Shown here in pieces: positions 11,211-26,200 of a stretch of DNA of 64,000 bases. The notes below the pieces were generated by a model that saw only the letters and a program-made list of their open reading frames with translations, had not been told where the DNA came from and searched no databases. Each line of letters begins with the position of its first letter. The stretch's first letter is position 1. This DNA is from Beta vulgaris subsp. vulgaris (Eukaryota > Streptophyta > Magnoliopsida > Caryophyllales > Amaranthaceae): positions 17,702,959-17,766,958 of the forward strand of contig NC_079207.1 in assembly GCF_026745355.1 (NCBI RefSeq), read 5' to 3'. The position numbers were made by a program, and so were the translations under genes.

Positions 11211-14200
11211 TTAGAAGCCCTCTGCCCACTTCTGTACATGCATGCTTACCCTCTGTGCCTGAAATTCAAAGTATTAAACTCCAAATCATTCATTATTTTG
11301 TGGAATATAAAGAAAAGACTAGATATATTTCCACGCTCTTTTTTTTTTAATAAAAAAATTCAGGATCCTTTTAACGTGAAATCCTTTAAATTGATAGTAT
11401 GTTAGAAACTTGTCGATAATTAAATTGGTTGAAACAATTATAGAATGTGATTACCTCTTTGTCCCAATCAGATCGAATAGTGATGATAGTTAATATTACT
11501 GTTTGAACTGCAGTACCGCCAAAAATCATTCCTGCCCAAATGCCCTAGAATCATTCCAAGAAATTTTAGGTTAATGAATTATTGGTCAATGGTTACTAAA
11601 CATGAATCAATCTTCAAAAGAATCAAGAGTCAACTAAATACAAGAGTGGGAAATTACCATAACACCTTGATTAAATTTCCAGCCCATCAGAAAGCCAAGA
11701 GGTAGACCGAGTAAATAGTAGCATCCGAGATTAATGTAAGCCACAGTGCTTTGCCACCCTGATCCCACTGCAACACCTACAACCAACGCACACAAAAAAA
11801 GCTAACAATCTTAATTACTTCTTCCATTGCAAAATAGATGACACGGTTTGAGTTTTACACTATTCAAACACTCTTTTTTGAACATGTTTTGGGATTTTAA
11901 TTATTCAGACACTATTTTTTGAACATTTATTGTGAAAATCATGTAGATTCATCTTGGTATATACTTCTACAACATCAACTTTTTATGATTTTTACATGTA
12001 GAAATTCGAGATATTAATATTTACAGTTATGCATTAGCAAGCGTGCTTGGAGAATTGCGTAATATTTTGAAACAGAGAAAGTATTTTTATTTTTTTTTGT
12101 CAAAGGAAGCACGCATGTTATTCATATATATTATAGGATTTGATTAACATATGTATATGATGACATGACACCACATCATTTGACAAGAGAAAGATTTACG
12201 TATTGCAGATAATAAAATATTGTACGGACAATGTAAGGCTTTTTAATGATATACTAATTGTGACTTTCTATACTTTTGATATAAATACTAGGATTCGTGG
12301 CCGGTAATTTGTTAGTAATCATGAAACATATGATAATATAATTAGAGCAATAATAATTTACAAGTAGGGTTCAAAAAGAGGTTGGAGAGAAACTATACGA
12401 TTGCTTATGAGATAGTTACATCAAAATAATTGAAACACAAAGGGTAGAGTTCCATTCAAATTCAATAAAAAGGATAGAGAGATTACCGGAGAGAACAGGT
12501 TGGACACTGTTAAGGAGAATCGAGAAGGCCAGAAGTACTGAAAGTTTGTTAACCTCTCCAACAACTAGTTGACTGGTCGAAAAAATAAAAGCTAATCTGT
12601 CGTGAAACATCAAAACCAGTATCCAGAAGAATATCCCAATTATTATGGATGTCATGACTGCTACAGTGGTTGCGAATTTGGCTCCTCTTCCATTTCCTGC
12701 TCCGAGCTCATTTGCTACCCTAACTCTGTTTAATATTCACACCTCCAATACCATCATTAGATTAATATAAAATCTGAGTAATTATCGTACTCTCTCCTTT
12801 CCTTATCATTGTTTTTACTTGGCATCTTGACACTCTTTAGAATTACATAGTTCTTCTAAAACACTCTCAATATAAATGATTAGTAAATACTTCCTCTATT
12901 TCTTAATAGATGCCTCATATTGACTACATGGGCACACTTGTCGATGTACGTATTTGACCATCAATATTTAATTATATATCATATAAAAGTATGAAGAAAT
13001 AATATTGTGAAAACATGCATTGAGACTAAACTATCAGCAACTAATATCATAACATTTACCTTTATAAATAAGTAATTAAAGATGGTCAAAGTTGATATAC
13101 AAATAGTGTAAACAAGTCAATATGATGATCCAATAAGAAATGAAGGACGTACATGGCGATTTAAAATTATTAGAGTATGGAGTTTTTTACTTTGACATAT
13201 AATATGAAAAATTGATAGGAATAATCTAAAATATGACTTTTTCTACTAACATTCCCAACTATGGGTTTTTTCAAAGTAATCTCAATTATATATAGTGTTC
13301 TTTTCATCCCATGACTTTATAGTTGGGATTTTATTGGGAAGACAACATTTATAGTTGGGATTATTGTACGATAATGCATAGCTGAGATTATTAAAAAACA
13401 AAATGACAATAGTTGAGATTATTCCTATAATTTTTTCTTTGGTGATAATACAAAGTATTCCCTAAAAGAAATTATAATTTAAATTGACTCTTACTCTTGT
13501 ATAATATCTTCCCTAAATAATTTATAGTACGTTCTCTTCAACTTATTTTTCATGAATTTATTTTGTTTTGTAAGCAGATGATTTAAACCTTTTCTAAACT
13601 TTTCTTCATCATTCAGAACTTTCTGCATTTTTTATCTTTTCCTATATTCATAAACTTTTTACAACTCTTGTCTACTTTTCATTAACTGTTACTTTGTTCT
13701 AAAACTTTTCTAAAAATACGTAAATATAAGAGGAAGAGAATATACTTTCAAGTAAGTGCATATATAGTACAGTTTTTCACCAAATACTCCCGAGTTTTCT
13801 ATGTATTCACGAGGTACCCTCGCACTTTTCAAAATACACGGGGTACCCCGTAGTTTCATAACAATACATCCAAATACCCTGAATGACTATGGACAATTAA
13901 CTCTGTTAACTGTCGTTAGTCATTAACCCTTATTTTGTTGTTTTCAACCTTAATTAACCACTAATCCTAACTCTAAACCTTTGCCCTATCTATAACCCTA
14001 ACCACCTTTATACCACCCCTCCCCACCCTGCCACCACCCCTAGCAGCCCCCACCCCCATCGACTTTCGCAACCCTCCCTCAGCCAATTTCCGCATCCCAC
14101 ATCAGGTGGCTGCGTTTCAAAACAGAATCAATTTCCGCAGCATGAGTAGAGGAGAGAGAGAAAAAAGCAGCGTTAGTTAACCGCCGAGGGTCGGGTGAGG

Positions 14201-17200
14201 GGAGCCAAATTCAGAGAATGGGGGAGGGACCGAGTTGCAGACGACGACGAGCTCAGCTGTGGAATTGAGGGGCGGGAATTCGACAGGGGAGAGGGAGGGT
14301 GGGGGGAATTCGACGGGGGTGGGGGGAAGTGCTGTGGGAACTACGAGAGGGTGCGGCAGCGGCGGGATGGTGGGGGAGGGGGAACTGCTAGGGTGGGGTG
14401 GGGGGAGCGTGGTGGGAGGGAGGGTAAAAGGGTGGGTTAGGGTTTAGGTTTAAAGGTTAAGATTAGTGTTTAGGGTTAGGGTTAATTACGGTTTTAATCA
14501 GATAATTACTATTAATGACTATTGACGGTTAACGTCGTTAGCTATTAAGGGGATTTGGGTGTATTATGTTGAAACTGGGTGGTATCAAGTGTATTTTCAA
14601 AAGTGCGAGGGTATCCGGTAAATTTTTTGAAAACTCGGGGGTATTTGATTAAAAAAACGTATATAGTAGTATAAAGTATAACTATTACTGAGAGTGAGAT
14701 GGTGGGCTAGTGAAAGCGCTCTCTAATGAAAACTTCATAATCTATTATTGTGATATAATGTGAGATGGTGACATATTCCCCCCTTATCATGTGATATGGT
14801 GAACTGATAAGTGAGATGGTGGACTAATGAAAGCTCTCTCCAATTATGAAGGGGGGTACGGGAGAAAGTAATAGATTTAGGATATTAGCTAGGGATATTT
14901 CAGATATTTTGGAAGTCGATGTTTAGTGAGTAAGACTTGCATTTAGTTAGAAAAAATCGATGGAACACTTTAGCCTTCTTGTGCTATTTATATAATAACT
15001 TTACATGCACGCGATTCGTGCTTAATTTCAAAACTTATTATTCTATTATATACCAACAATTATATTATAATTATAATTACACTTAAAATGATAAAAGATT
15101 ACTAGTTACATACATTTAGATATATTAATTCGGTAATGTGTAAAACTAAAAAAGGTTCTGAGTAAATTTATATGTTATTCTTTTGTGAATGAATTTTGAA
15201 CAAAAAGAATAGACATAATGAGTTGGTTTGACTGAATTGAATAGTATAGAAGGTAGTGAGTGTTTCGAGCTTTCAGGTAGACGTCATGTATACCATATTT
15301 CTTATATATATAAAAAAATGTCTAAGTATTCTATTAATTTAATTTTTGATTGAAATATCTGATGGATAAATCATTTTCAAATTATTTAAAAAGGAAGTTG
15401 AAATGAAAAAAAGTTCTTTAATTTTTTTTTATTTCATTAAATTATTAAAGGTAATATAATATTTTGAAAGGGAGACTCCATCTTTCTTCCCCTTCCCTAT
15501 ATGAGAGAGATAATAAAAGATATAGTAATATGAAGACTTGTTATATTTGTCTCGTTATACATTTTTAAAGTATTATTTGTAAATATGTTTTTAATTATTT
15601 ATATTCAAACAAAAGTTTAATAGTAAAAAATATGTGTTCACAAATGTGCCAAATTCATTACTTAAAAATGAAGGAATTATATGTTCACAAGCTATTTAAA
15701 TCAATTTGATTCACATTGAAGTCGACTTATATCGTGGTCCACTATCAAGCATCAATCAATTCATTATAGTAATTTTAGTCCTTGTGGATAATGGTTTGGG
15801 AGGTGCGGCAGGTGCCAATCTACTGGGTATGTCCCACTTTTCTATCAGAAGTTCTACAAGGACTTAAAAAGTAGAGTGGATAGTGTTCAATCACTTCAAT
15901 GGAAGAAGATGATCTGCAAGAACGCAGTTGTGACTTGGCTAGCCATCTTGGGTATGCCTAGGACCTGTGATAATTTGTTGAAAATAGTGTCACTTGTCAC
16001 CCTATGTGTTGCTTCTATGGATTTCATAATGAGTTAGTTGCACACCTTTTCTTTGATTGTGTGTTCACTGCTGTTGTCTGGACTAAAATACTCCTATGGT
16101 TGAAGATAGATCATGAGACTGATAATTGGATGCATCTCCAGATTACTCATCAGCTGAAGTCTAAATCAAGAAAACAATATTTGGTGCAGAATGGCTGTCT
16201 ATTACTGTGCATCAGTTGTTAGAGAGAAATGAGAGGATTTTCCAGCATACTCAGTATAGTATTGATGTCCTTGTTAGGATAATCAAGTTACCGGTGTTAT
16301 GGTGTATTGTTGAACTTTAAATTTGTTGCACATGTGAGTTATCTCACATTGGAGAAAGAGGAAAGAAAGTACCATAATATAAGCTAAATGAGCTACTCAT
16401 ACTACTACAAATTGGTTTTAATATGAAACTTCCTTTAGACTTGTATATGGACCAAACTCTCTTTCTTGTACATGTATACTAGGAGTTATCAATTACCTCG
16501 TTTGGCAAATATTTGTCCCTTGTTCTGTTGTTTCTTTCAACCTGTTTGGTTGTGTTGCTTTGGTTGCATGACCTGTTGGTCAGTGCTTTGGTTGTATGAT
16601 GTTTGGGCTTTTGGCTTTTCCTGCCTTTTGGTATAAATTTTTTCTATTTACAAAATAATAATTTTAGTGACATTAATATATGAGTCCAAATGTCCATTTG
16701 TTTGGAATGGTTCAAGTTTAGTTCTAGCTAAGTCCAATTTTGAAAAGTTAATATCGAACCAGGCAAAAGATATAGGCAAAAGAAATTGAAGATTAAATTT
16801 GAACATTCAAAATTAAATTTTCATAAAATTACTTTATTAATTCAAGAATATTATCTATAAAAAATTCATCAAAAAAATAGTAGTTCTATTAGGAAAGATA
16901 TGTTATGTATAGTTTCCTTCTTGAATTAGGGGTGTGTTTACCCTACTTTTTGTAACTTATGTATATACGTTTGTGAATAATAAAAAGTTCAAGTCGTTTA
17001 CTCCCAATAATTCTCTCCCTTTGCATAATCTTAACATGGCATCAAGAGCAACTCTAATAGGGTTTCCATTTTTTTCCGATCCCTTGTGCAAATTCTTGAC
17101 GTGATCTTGAATTTGTTGTGGGTGTGCGATTGTGTTGATCGTCTGTTTAAGTACCCATTTCTTGCTTGATGTTTGGTGTCAGTTGATTCCAATTCCTGCT

Positions 17201-20200
17201 CGTGTTCTACTGCGCCGTTGTGATTTCTTTATTAGGGGAGAAGCTAATGCCTAGCGCTACGAACTTTTTTCGGCGTATCATGTTCATCCCTCGGAAGATA
17301 CAGGTGCTATTATTACTCCTATTGTTTTAAAGGGTGATAATTATGATCAATGGTTTAATTCAATTACTAATAATCTTCGTGCGAAGAATAAACTTGGTTT
17401 TGTTAATAGTTTGATTGTTAAACCCGCTTCCAAGTCTCCTGATTTGGAACAATGGGGGATTGTGAACTCTACTCTTGTTGCTTGGATATTTAATACTCTT
17501 TTTGAACCTATTCGTGCAACTGTAACTTTTCCTGATCATGTAAAGACTTTGTGGGATGATTTGTGTGATCGTTATTCTCTTCGTACTGGTTCTCCTGTGC
17601 ATGAATTAAAGAGTAAAATATATGATTGCAAGCAACGTGGTCGTTCGATGTCTATTTATTATGGCGAGTTGTGTAGATTGTAGTCTAAGCTCCTGCTTGT
17701 TCGTGTTCTGCTGCGAAAGAATATCAAACTTTGCTATATAATGAATGTTTGCACAAGTTTGTGATCAATCTTGATCCTGTGCAATTCAAGACCGAGGTGT
17801 CTACTTTATTGATTATGGATCCTTTACCCTCTCTTGCCTATGCTCATGGTAAGATTTTGGCTTCTGAACGCTATACTTCAATTACTACGGCGCCTGATTC
17901 ACGCCCCAAAGCTGTCAGGTTTATTGTTGCTGCCTGCTGGCGAGTCTAAAGGTCGTGCTGATGGCAGTGTCGGGGTTGTCATTTCTATAGAGGTCCTAGT
18001 GATGATAGGGTTTGTTCTCGTTGTGGCGTGAAGGGTCATATAAAAGATTTTTGCTTTGAGCTTTATGGTTTCCCTGATTGGAAGTCTGGAGGCCGTGGTA
18101 GTTTTGTTGGTAATGTGAGTAGCAACCATAGTGGTGGAGGTTCAAGTGACGTCACTAAATTTGACCGTGCTAGTATGCCTACCTTGAGTGATACTTAATT
18201 TTCTACTCGTATGACTGCCGTCAATCTCAAGGATGCCTCTTCTTCTTCCTCTTTAAATCCTCATGGTAAGATGACTTACAATGATTGGATTATTGATATC
18301 GGTGCTTCCAATCACATGTCCAGTAATATTACTTTATTCTTTGATATTCGTGATATTTCATCATCACCGGTGGGATTACCTAATGGTAAAAGCACCACTA
18401 CTACTAAGGAAGGGCGTGCTCGGTTGAGTGATACTTTGATTTTGGATGATGTTTTATATGTTCCTGCACTAGTGGAAAAAATTGCAAGGGCTGCAGTGCA
18501 AGGGTTGCATTGTTTTATAAGAAACGCAACCCTTAATAGTGAAAGGTTGCAGTTAATAACCCAAGCATCGCACCCCTTCGTATATGAAGGGTTGCGGTCA
18601 ATGCAAAAACCGCAACCCTTTTAGTGAAGGGATGCGATTAGCCAAAAACCGTAGCCCTATAAGTAGTGAAGGGTTGCGGTTTTTGGGCTAATTGCAACCC
18701 TTTATCATTAATTCGCGGGCTTTTTTTGTTTTGATAGGTGGGCTTTTAAATGGTTCAACTTAGCGCTAAGTTAAACAAATCTCACAAAGCAGTCAGCGCA
18801 TCTCCCTCATTCTCTCTCCTCCCTTTCCTCTCCTCCTTCATCGTTCTTCTCCTCACCTTCTTCGTCGTTTGTCTCCTCACCACCACAAACCAGTCATCGT
18901 GTCTCTCCTCTCATCCCCATTTCTTCGCAGGTGAGGGTTCGCAATGAGGCAATAGTTGACTTTCTCTCTCCTCTCATTTCTTCACCGGTTGTCACCTAAA
19001 TCATTCGAATTTTCTCACGTCTGAGTGAGAGTGATTTATTAATACCTCGCTTTGATTTTTATGCCTTTTTTTGGGGTTTTAGAGCTCGAATTTTTTGAAC
19101 CACTATTGACTTGCTTTGTGCGTTTTCCAACGAGGTTGTCAGTGGTTCGTGCTAATCTCCATATCAGCCTTGGTCTCGAAATTCGCCAATGTTCAGTCAG
19201 TTTCCAGTGGACGAAATGCCGGCGATGATTTGTGGTAAGGCTTTTTTTTATTCCATCGAATTTTCAGCAATATTAGACACTGAATTTTTTCGGCGATAAG
19301 GAGTTGAGCGTTGCCTTCGCCGTCGCTACATCAGATCTAGAGTTTGATCTAGTTTTTATCATTTTTTTTTGTAATTTATTTGTTACTTGTGATATTTGAG
19401 GTTTACTTAAGCGTTTTATTTTGTATTTTAGGTTTTTTATTTTATTTAATTTGTGGAATCAATTTAATGTTCTTGTTGATTCGTTAATTTATAATTTCGT
19501 TTTGTTTGTTGTTTCGACTGTAAATTTCATTTTGTTTTGTTTATAATTTATAGTTTTGATTTGTTTGATTAGTTAAGCGTTGTAAATTTCTTGATAGTTA
19601 GGAGTAAAAATGCAAAAAAAAAAAAGATTTCTTAGAATTTTTTTTGGGTCAAAAGAGTTGTGGTTATGATCAAAACCGCGACCCTTTGTACAAAGAAGGG
19701 TTGCAATTTAGGCCCAAAACTGCAGCCCTTCCATATCGGAAGAGTTGCGGTTTTGAGACTAAACTGCAGCCCTCCGTTGTGAAGGGCTGCTACAGAAAGG
19801 GCTGTTGGCCAAAAATGCAACCCTTACTGTTGTTTTGACCGCAGCCTTTGCGTTTCTCTTCACTAGTGCTGCTCTTAATTGTGATTTAGTGTCTGTTTCT
19901 CAATTGTTAAAGGAACAATTGTTAATTGTTCTTTTTAATAACAAGCTATGTGTCATTCACGACCAAAGTTTGAGGAGTCTGATTGGAGCTGGGAAGATGA
20001 GTAATAGGGTCTATCTATTTCGGCCCGTTCGTCATATTCAAGCAAATAAGACAACAGTTGCCGAGTCACCAAAGTTATGGCATAAGCGTTTGGGTCATCC
20101 ATCTATGAAAGTTGTGTTTTCTCTTCCTGAAGTAGCTACTAGTACTAGTGATTTAAGAAACCTTTATGACGATGATTGTCAAGTGTGTTTTTACTATTGT

Positions 20201-23200
20201 CTGCGCATTGTGGTGCTCATTATTTTTTTTACTATTGTCGATGATTGTTCTCGTGTTATATGGGTGTATCTTATGTTAGGCAAGTATGAAGTTGGTCAAC
20301 TGATTCGTGATTTTTGTGCCATGGTCAAAACTGAATTTAATAAGAGTGTTAATAAGATTTTGCGTAGTGATAATGGTCAAGAATTTTTGTGTTTAAAATC
20401 ATTTTTATGCGCAAAATGGTATTTTACATCAAACCTCATGCGTTGATAGTCCACAATAAAATGGTCGGGTTGAGCGAAAATATCAATATATTCTGAATAT
20501 GGCTCGAGCATTACGTTTCCAAGCTCACTTGCCTATTGAGTTTAGGGGTTTGTGTGTTTTATCTGCTGTGCAGCTTATAAATAGGACCCCTACTCCTCTT
20601 TTAGAAGGTAAAACTCCGTATGAGATCTTATTTGGGAGTTTATGTTATGCTGCTCATAGATCTCGTGTCAAAGATAAGTTTGTTCCCCGTTCCCGACGAT
20701 TTATTTTTATGGGTTATCCGCATGGTCAAAAAGGCTCGCGTGTTTCTGATTTGGATACGTATGATTTTTTGTTAGTCGTGATGTGCAATTCTTTGAGCAT
20801 ACCTTTCCCGTTGCGAAGTTGGACGCTAGTAGTGATGAGGTGCGGGTTGAGAATGTGCCTCCTCTCATATTTGAAGATGAGGCTGCTGATTTTTTTACCT
20901 CGAACTGTTCTGCATGGGGGGCGTCAGGGGTCCGGGCAGCAGCCAGACAACCGCAATTAGGCTATGGACAGTCGTGCCCAGTCTGCTTCTCCTCCTGATG
21001 AGCGCCGCAAGCTGGCGGTGCACTAGCCCAACAGCCACGGCCAGGCTGCAAACCAGCTTGCCACACCGCCAGGTAGGCATGGTTGCGATAGTTTGGTATA
21101 TGTTGATGGTGATACGCATGTTGACATTGCTCCTCCTCATATTAGTGATGGTTCTCGGATTGTTGTTGGGGATATATGGAATTTGTTACTCCCTTGCAAT
21201 TAAGGGAGAGTAAGGTGGTTCAAGGTGCTACAGAAATTCTTCGTCGGGGTCATCGTGTTCGCAGGCCAAATTCAAAATTCAATGACTATGTTACTCACAC
21301 AGTTGCTCACAAGATCGACCCCCTACTACATATCTAGCTTTGCCTTTTCAATCACGACGCTCCTCAGGTACACAGTTTAATGGCGATTGGCAATGAAGGA
21401 GGAGATCGATGCTCTAGAACGCAATGGTACGTGGACTTTGGGGATTTGTCGCCTGGTAAGAAAAATATTGAAAGTGGTTGGGTGTAAAAAATTAAATATA
21501 CATCTAGTGCTGAAATTGAGCGCCTTAAAGGTCGTCTAGTTGTGCATGGTAATCGACAGGTTCCAGGAATTGATTATCATGAGACGTGTTCTCCCATTGC
21601 GAAGATAGGGACAGTTCGTATTTTCTTAGCCGTTGCTGTAGCATGAGGTTAGGAATTGCATCAGATGGATATTTGTAATGCTTTTCTCCACCTTCCACCT
21701 GGGTATGATAGTCCGGTTCCTAGAAAAGTTTGCAAACTACGTAAGTCATTGTATGGCTTACGTCAAGCACCACGGCAGTGGTTTGCTAAACTATCTACAG
21801 TTCTTCGTGATTTTGGTTTTGTTCAGTCTTATGTTGATTATTCTCTCTTCACTTACACCAAACGGAGTGCATCCTTGCATGTTCTTGTTTATGTCGACGA
21901 TTTGATAGTTACAGGTTCTTCTCATGAGGTAATTTATGCTTTTGAACAGTATTTGTGTACTTGCTTTCATATGAAAGACTTTGGCTTACTGAAATATTTG
22001 TTAGGCATTGAAGTTGCTAGGGGAAAGGATGGTTTATTCCACTCTCAACGCAAGTATGCCTTAGACGTTTTGAGTGAGACAGATAGGAATATTGGGATGT
22101 AAGCCAATTGATGCTCTGATGGAGCAAAACCAAAAACTTGCTCATGTTGAGGGTCGCCCGTTTGCGCGCGCATCATGATTAGTATAGGTGGCTTGCTGGT
22201 CGGTTGGTGTATTTATCAGTTACTCGTCATGAGCTCAGTTATTCTATTCATATTTTGTCCTAGTTTGTGATTAATCTGCCGGTCGATCATTGGGATGCTG
22301 CTATTCGTGTTCTTCGATATATTTAATGGAGTCGAGGACAAGATATTTTGTTACCTATTGTGAACGATATGTGTCTCACTACCTTTTGTGATAGTGATTA
22401 GCGCTTGTCCTCTGACTCGTATACGTAGGTCTTTGACTGGCTATTTGTGCTTCTTGGTCTTTCTCCTATTTCTTGGAAACTAAGAAGCAACCTACTATTT
22501 CTTGCTCTTTTGCAGAAGCTGAGTACCGTGCCATGGCAGTGACGACTTGTGAGCTTAAATTGTTAAAGTATTTGCTTTGTTCTCTTGGTGTTTTGCACTC
22601 TGGCTTGACGAGATTATTTTGTGATAGTCATTTTGCTCTTCATATTACCCAAAATCATGTTTTCCATGATCGCACAAAACGTATAGAGGTGGATTGTCAT
22701 TTTGTCATGGATGAGTTATAGAATGGTAATATTTCTACCGCCTATGTTCCAACAGGTCATCAGTTAGCTGATGTTTTGACAAAGGTGGTTGGTCGTCAAC
22801 AATTTCATTATTTTGCGCAAGTTGGGCATTTGTGATTTGCGTACTCCGACTTAAGGGGAAGTATTAGGAAAGCAATGTTATGTATAGTTTCCTTATTGTA
22901 TTAGGGGTGTGTTTACCCTACTTGGTGTAACCTATATATATAGGTTTGTGAATAATAAAAGGTTCAAGCTGTTTACTCCTAATAATTCTTTCCCTTTGAT
23001 CTTAACACGTTGTATATAGAAATTATGTTCTATATAATATCTTAGAAGATTAAGATAGGAAATTTTTTTAAGAGAAATTGACATATGTCTTCTCTGTTTC
23101 TGCTTTAGTGCATTGTAATTATAGATACTAGACAGATTAATTTTTTGCCAAATCGAGGTATTCTTTCTTTAATAGCAAAGGGAGCTAGAGAAAGTGAGAG

Positions 23201-26200
23201 TGGGACTACGAGAGAAACCAAGACACCAACTTACCCAGCACCAACAAAGAAAGCTAAAGGTATCATCATCTCCCATCCGTTGATGTTCATGCTGACAAAG
23301 CCGAAAGAAACACAAAAAACAAATGAGGTAAGGAGAAATACTCAAGAAAGATTACCTTCATCAAAAGATAAATAGTTCAATACTCAATTAGACTCAATTA
23401 AGTATCCATTAAACTTTCAGTCTTAATTTTACACCATCTTACAGTTCTAAACCATATATATTATATTCCCCAGATAAGAACTGTAGAACTGCATGCCAAT
23501 TTACATAAAATTTATGGTAAGTATCGGTACCTCAACTTACAAAATTTTGAGTGCAGGTGCCAGGTATTCAAAGGTAAGACAAACTCCGTTGTCTGGATCA
23601 TTCACTCGAGGAAGCAGAGGGGTAGATGAGGGTATGCAAGGAGCCCAACAGCATAGGGCCCCCAAAATTATAAGGGCCCAAAATATTTTTTGAAAATTTT
23701 ACTTCATATTGGAAGAAATCACCCTTGTTTCCAACCCTTAATAAATTTGTCAATGATAAATCTTTAGATTTTCAACTTTCTATATTTAGAACTCTAACCT
23801 TCCATTTTTATTTTTTATAAAATTAGGGGCCCAATTTTCATGTTAGAACCGGGGCCCCAAAATCTGCAAGACGACCCTGCGAGGAAGACAACGCAAAAGA
23901 AAAGATTACGAGAAAGAAGGCAATAAGCGCAATTGTAAGGCGACGAAGACCAATTGAACAAGGGGCTCTCGAGTCCAATCCTAGGTGTAAAAGACAATAT
24001 AGGAAAAAGATCAACAAAGGTGACATCCCTCATGTCTGATCCAAAAGGAAAAGCAATGCTCCTCTCTCATCGGACCTCCCGTATCATGTTAGGAAAAAAT
24101 ATGTTAATTTTGTTTGTTATTGTTTTAATGTTTGTGATTGTCAGTGTCTTAGTCCAATTGAGGGATCGACAAGCATGTGTTTCGAGCACAAATGTCATGA
24201 TCTCCTAAAATATTCTTAGGCTGTAGTCCGTTTTTTTCATTAATGCACGTTTTTTCAATGTTAAAAAAAAAAATTTAAGACAGAGAATATAAAGAGTATG
24301 AATATACTCGAAAAAGAAAAGTCATACCATATGGAAACAGCATCTAGGGCGATCTGTGCATTCTTCATATTTCCAGTCAGAAGTATCAGTATTTTGTAGT
24401 ACCAGTTTTCCAAGCTATTCCAAATTAAATCATATATACTTAGAGATATAGATAAACACTGTCAAAAAAATTCATTCACTTCTGATTAACATTAGTACAT
24501 TACAACTTTATAAAACAATACCAAGAAAAATAATAATTGAGATTTCATCTCAAGTTATGGGTGCCATCCCATATGACTTTATCAAGTAAGGTAATTAATA
24601 TCTATTTAATTTTACCCACGAAGATTATACAAAGAGAATAAGAGATATAAAATTTTGTTTAATTTTCTACTTTGAGTAGATTCATATAATTGTATTACGA
24701 CCAGTCGTTGTTAGCTCTCTTGCCTTGCTTTTTCGGGGGGTCCATTCTATTTGATTCGCTCATTTTGGAATGTTGTAGGTTGTAAATGATTTTTACTATG
24801 ATATACTCCCTCCATTTCTTTTTAATCTATACATTTTCCTTTTTAGTTTATTTCTTTTTAATTTACACACTGTTGTTTTTTCTATTTTTGGTAACATATC
24901 ACATCTATTTTCTACTCTTTTTCCACCCATGTCATTCACTTTTTGATATTTTAACCCACTCTTCAGTTTCTCTCTCTCTCTTTTCAGTTTCTCTCTCCAC
25001 CTTTTCAGTTTTTCTCTCATACTTTTATACTTCCTCCTTAGTTCTCTCCAAAAGTGAAGCGAGTAAATTAAAACAAAACGGAGGGAGTACATTTTAATTC
25101 TTCCTTATCAAAATAATAAGAATAATTAACATATACATCTTCACCTTTAGATAAAAGCCTTTTTTTTTTGAGAAGTTTAGATAAAGGCTATTTGTTGAGG
25201 TTAAGTTCGATTATGTATTCCGCTCCGTTACATATGTATATATAAACATATATATGGAGGTGGCATCCGCTAAAAACCAATATATTAACTGTGTGGCACA
25301 TTACAATATTTACTAATAGTCTTCAAACGAAATGCATGAATTGCATAATATTTCCAATATTAGGACTTTATGTCTGTATATAATTTTCTATGCTTTAATA
25401 ATAAAAGATTGGCAATACTAGATGGCAAAAAATAAACAAAACTGATAAGGTACTGGAACTACTAGTCATATAGGTTTGTAAAGTTAGAAATTTTAACTTA
25501 TCAATTTCAGCCATTTTGAAACATATGAAATTTATTTTAGGTACTACCCATATAAAACTAATTATTATAGTAACTAAAATATGTTAGCAACTTATTATTT
25601 AAGGTAACTAAAAGTAATGTCTATCACACATGCACAAAGCACTTTACAAAAGGTCCTGTTTGACAATTAGAGTTTATAGTTTAGCTGTTAGAGTTTAGAG
25701 TTTAGAGTTTATTGTTTAAGTTTTTAACCTTTTTTTCAGCAGATTTAACTGCTGATTTGACAACTTTTTTGTATAAATATCTTTGACAACAATTAACTGA
25801 TTGCTAAATGATTATTGCCATATGTTTGTTTGAAATGACATTTATAGACAATTTGATACATATTTATAGTATTATTATTACAGGCAAAAAAGTCATTGAA
25901 CATTCTTTTACCAAATCCTCTAAAGAAAAAGCTCATATTACGAGATTTTTCATTTTTAGAGTTTTTATTCCAAAACTCTCTTTGAGACACACGCCTTTTA
26001 TAGTTTTTGATTAGTCAAAATTCTAAAAGTGATCTAAAACTTTATTTTTATTCCAAAACTCTAATTGCCAACCACCTAAAGATTTTATCATTAAAATGGA
26101 TAGAGAATTACCAAAGCATGACTCCTGAAGCGGCAGATAATTTGAAAAACTCCCAAAGACCAGAAAAGGCCTCAATGGATAAACCATTCCAAGTAAGTGG

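Larger units (their letters stand above)
16887..23007 (+). mobile_element. Copia LTR retrotransposon 2, with nested CACTA element
   Basis: Complete but decayed element in gene B intron 4, antisense to the gene. LTRs at 16887-17035 and 22862-23007; primer-binding site TGGCATCAAGAGC (initiator tRNA-Met type) at 17036. Gag starts near 17270 (YHVHPSEDTGA block); zinc knuckle CSRCGVKGHIKDFC near 18010; protease WIIDIGASNHM at about 18285, whose DIG replaces the usual DT/SG. Integrase blocks WHKRLGHPS, VDDCSRVIWVY and RSDNGQEF at 20060-20400, with a segment missing before VDDCS. RT 21390-22100 with YVDD; RNase H 22440-22800; polypurine AAGGGGAAG before the 3' LTR. A CACTA element splits the protease/integrase junction. 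Not functional. Confidence 0.9.

Noticed and set aside
14195..14447. Gly/Arg-rich ORFs
   Set aside because: Low-complexity GC-rich core of a non-autonomous Mutator-like element.
24786..25097. ORFs on both strands across 24.8-25.1 kb
   Set aside because: Entire length is a Stowaway MITE.
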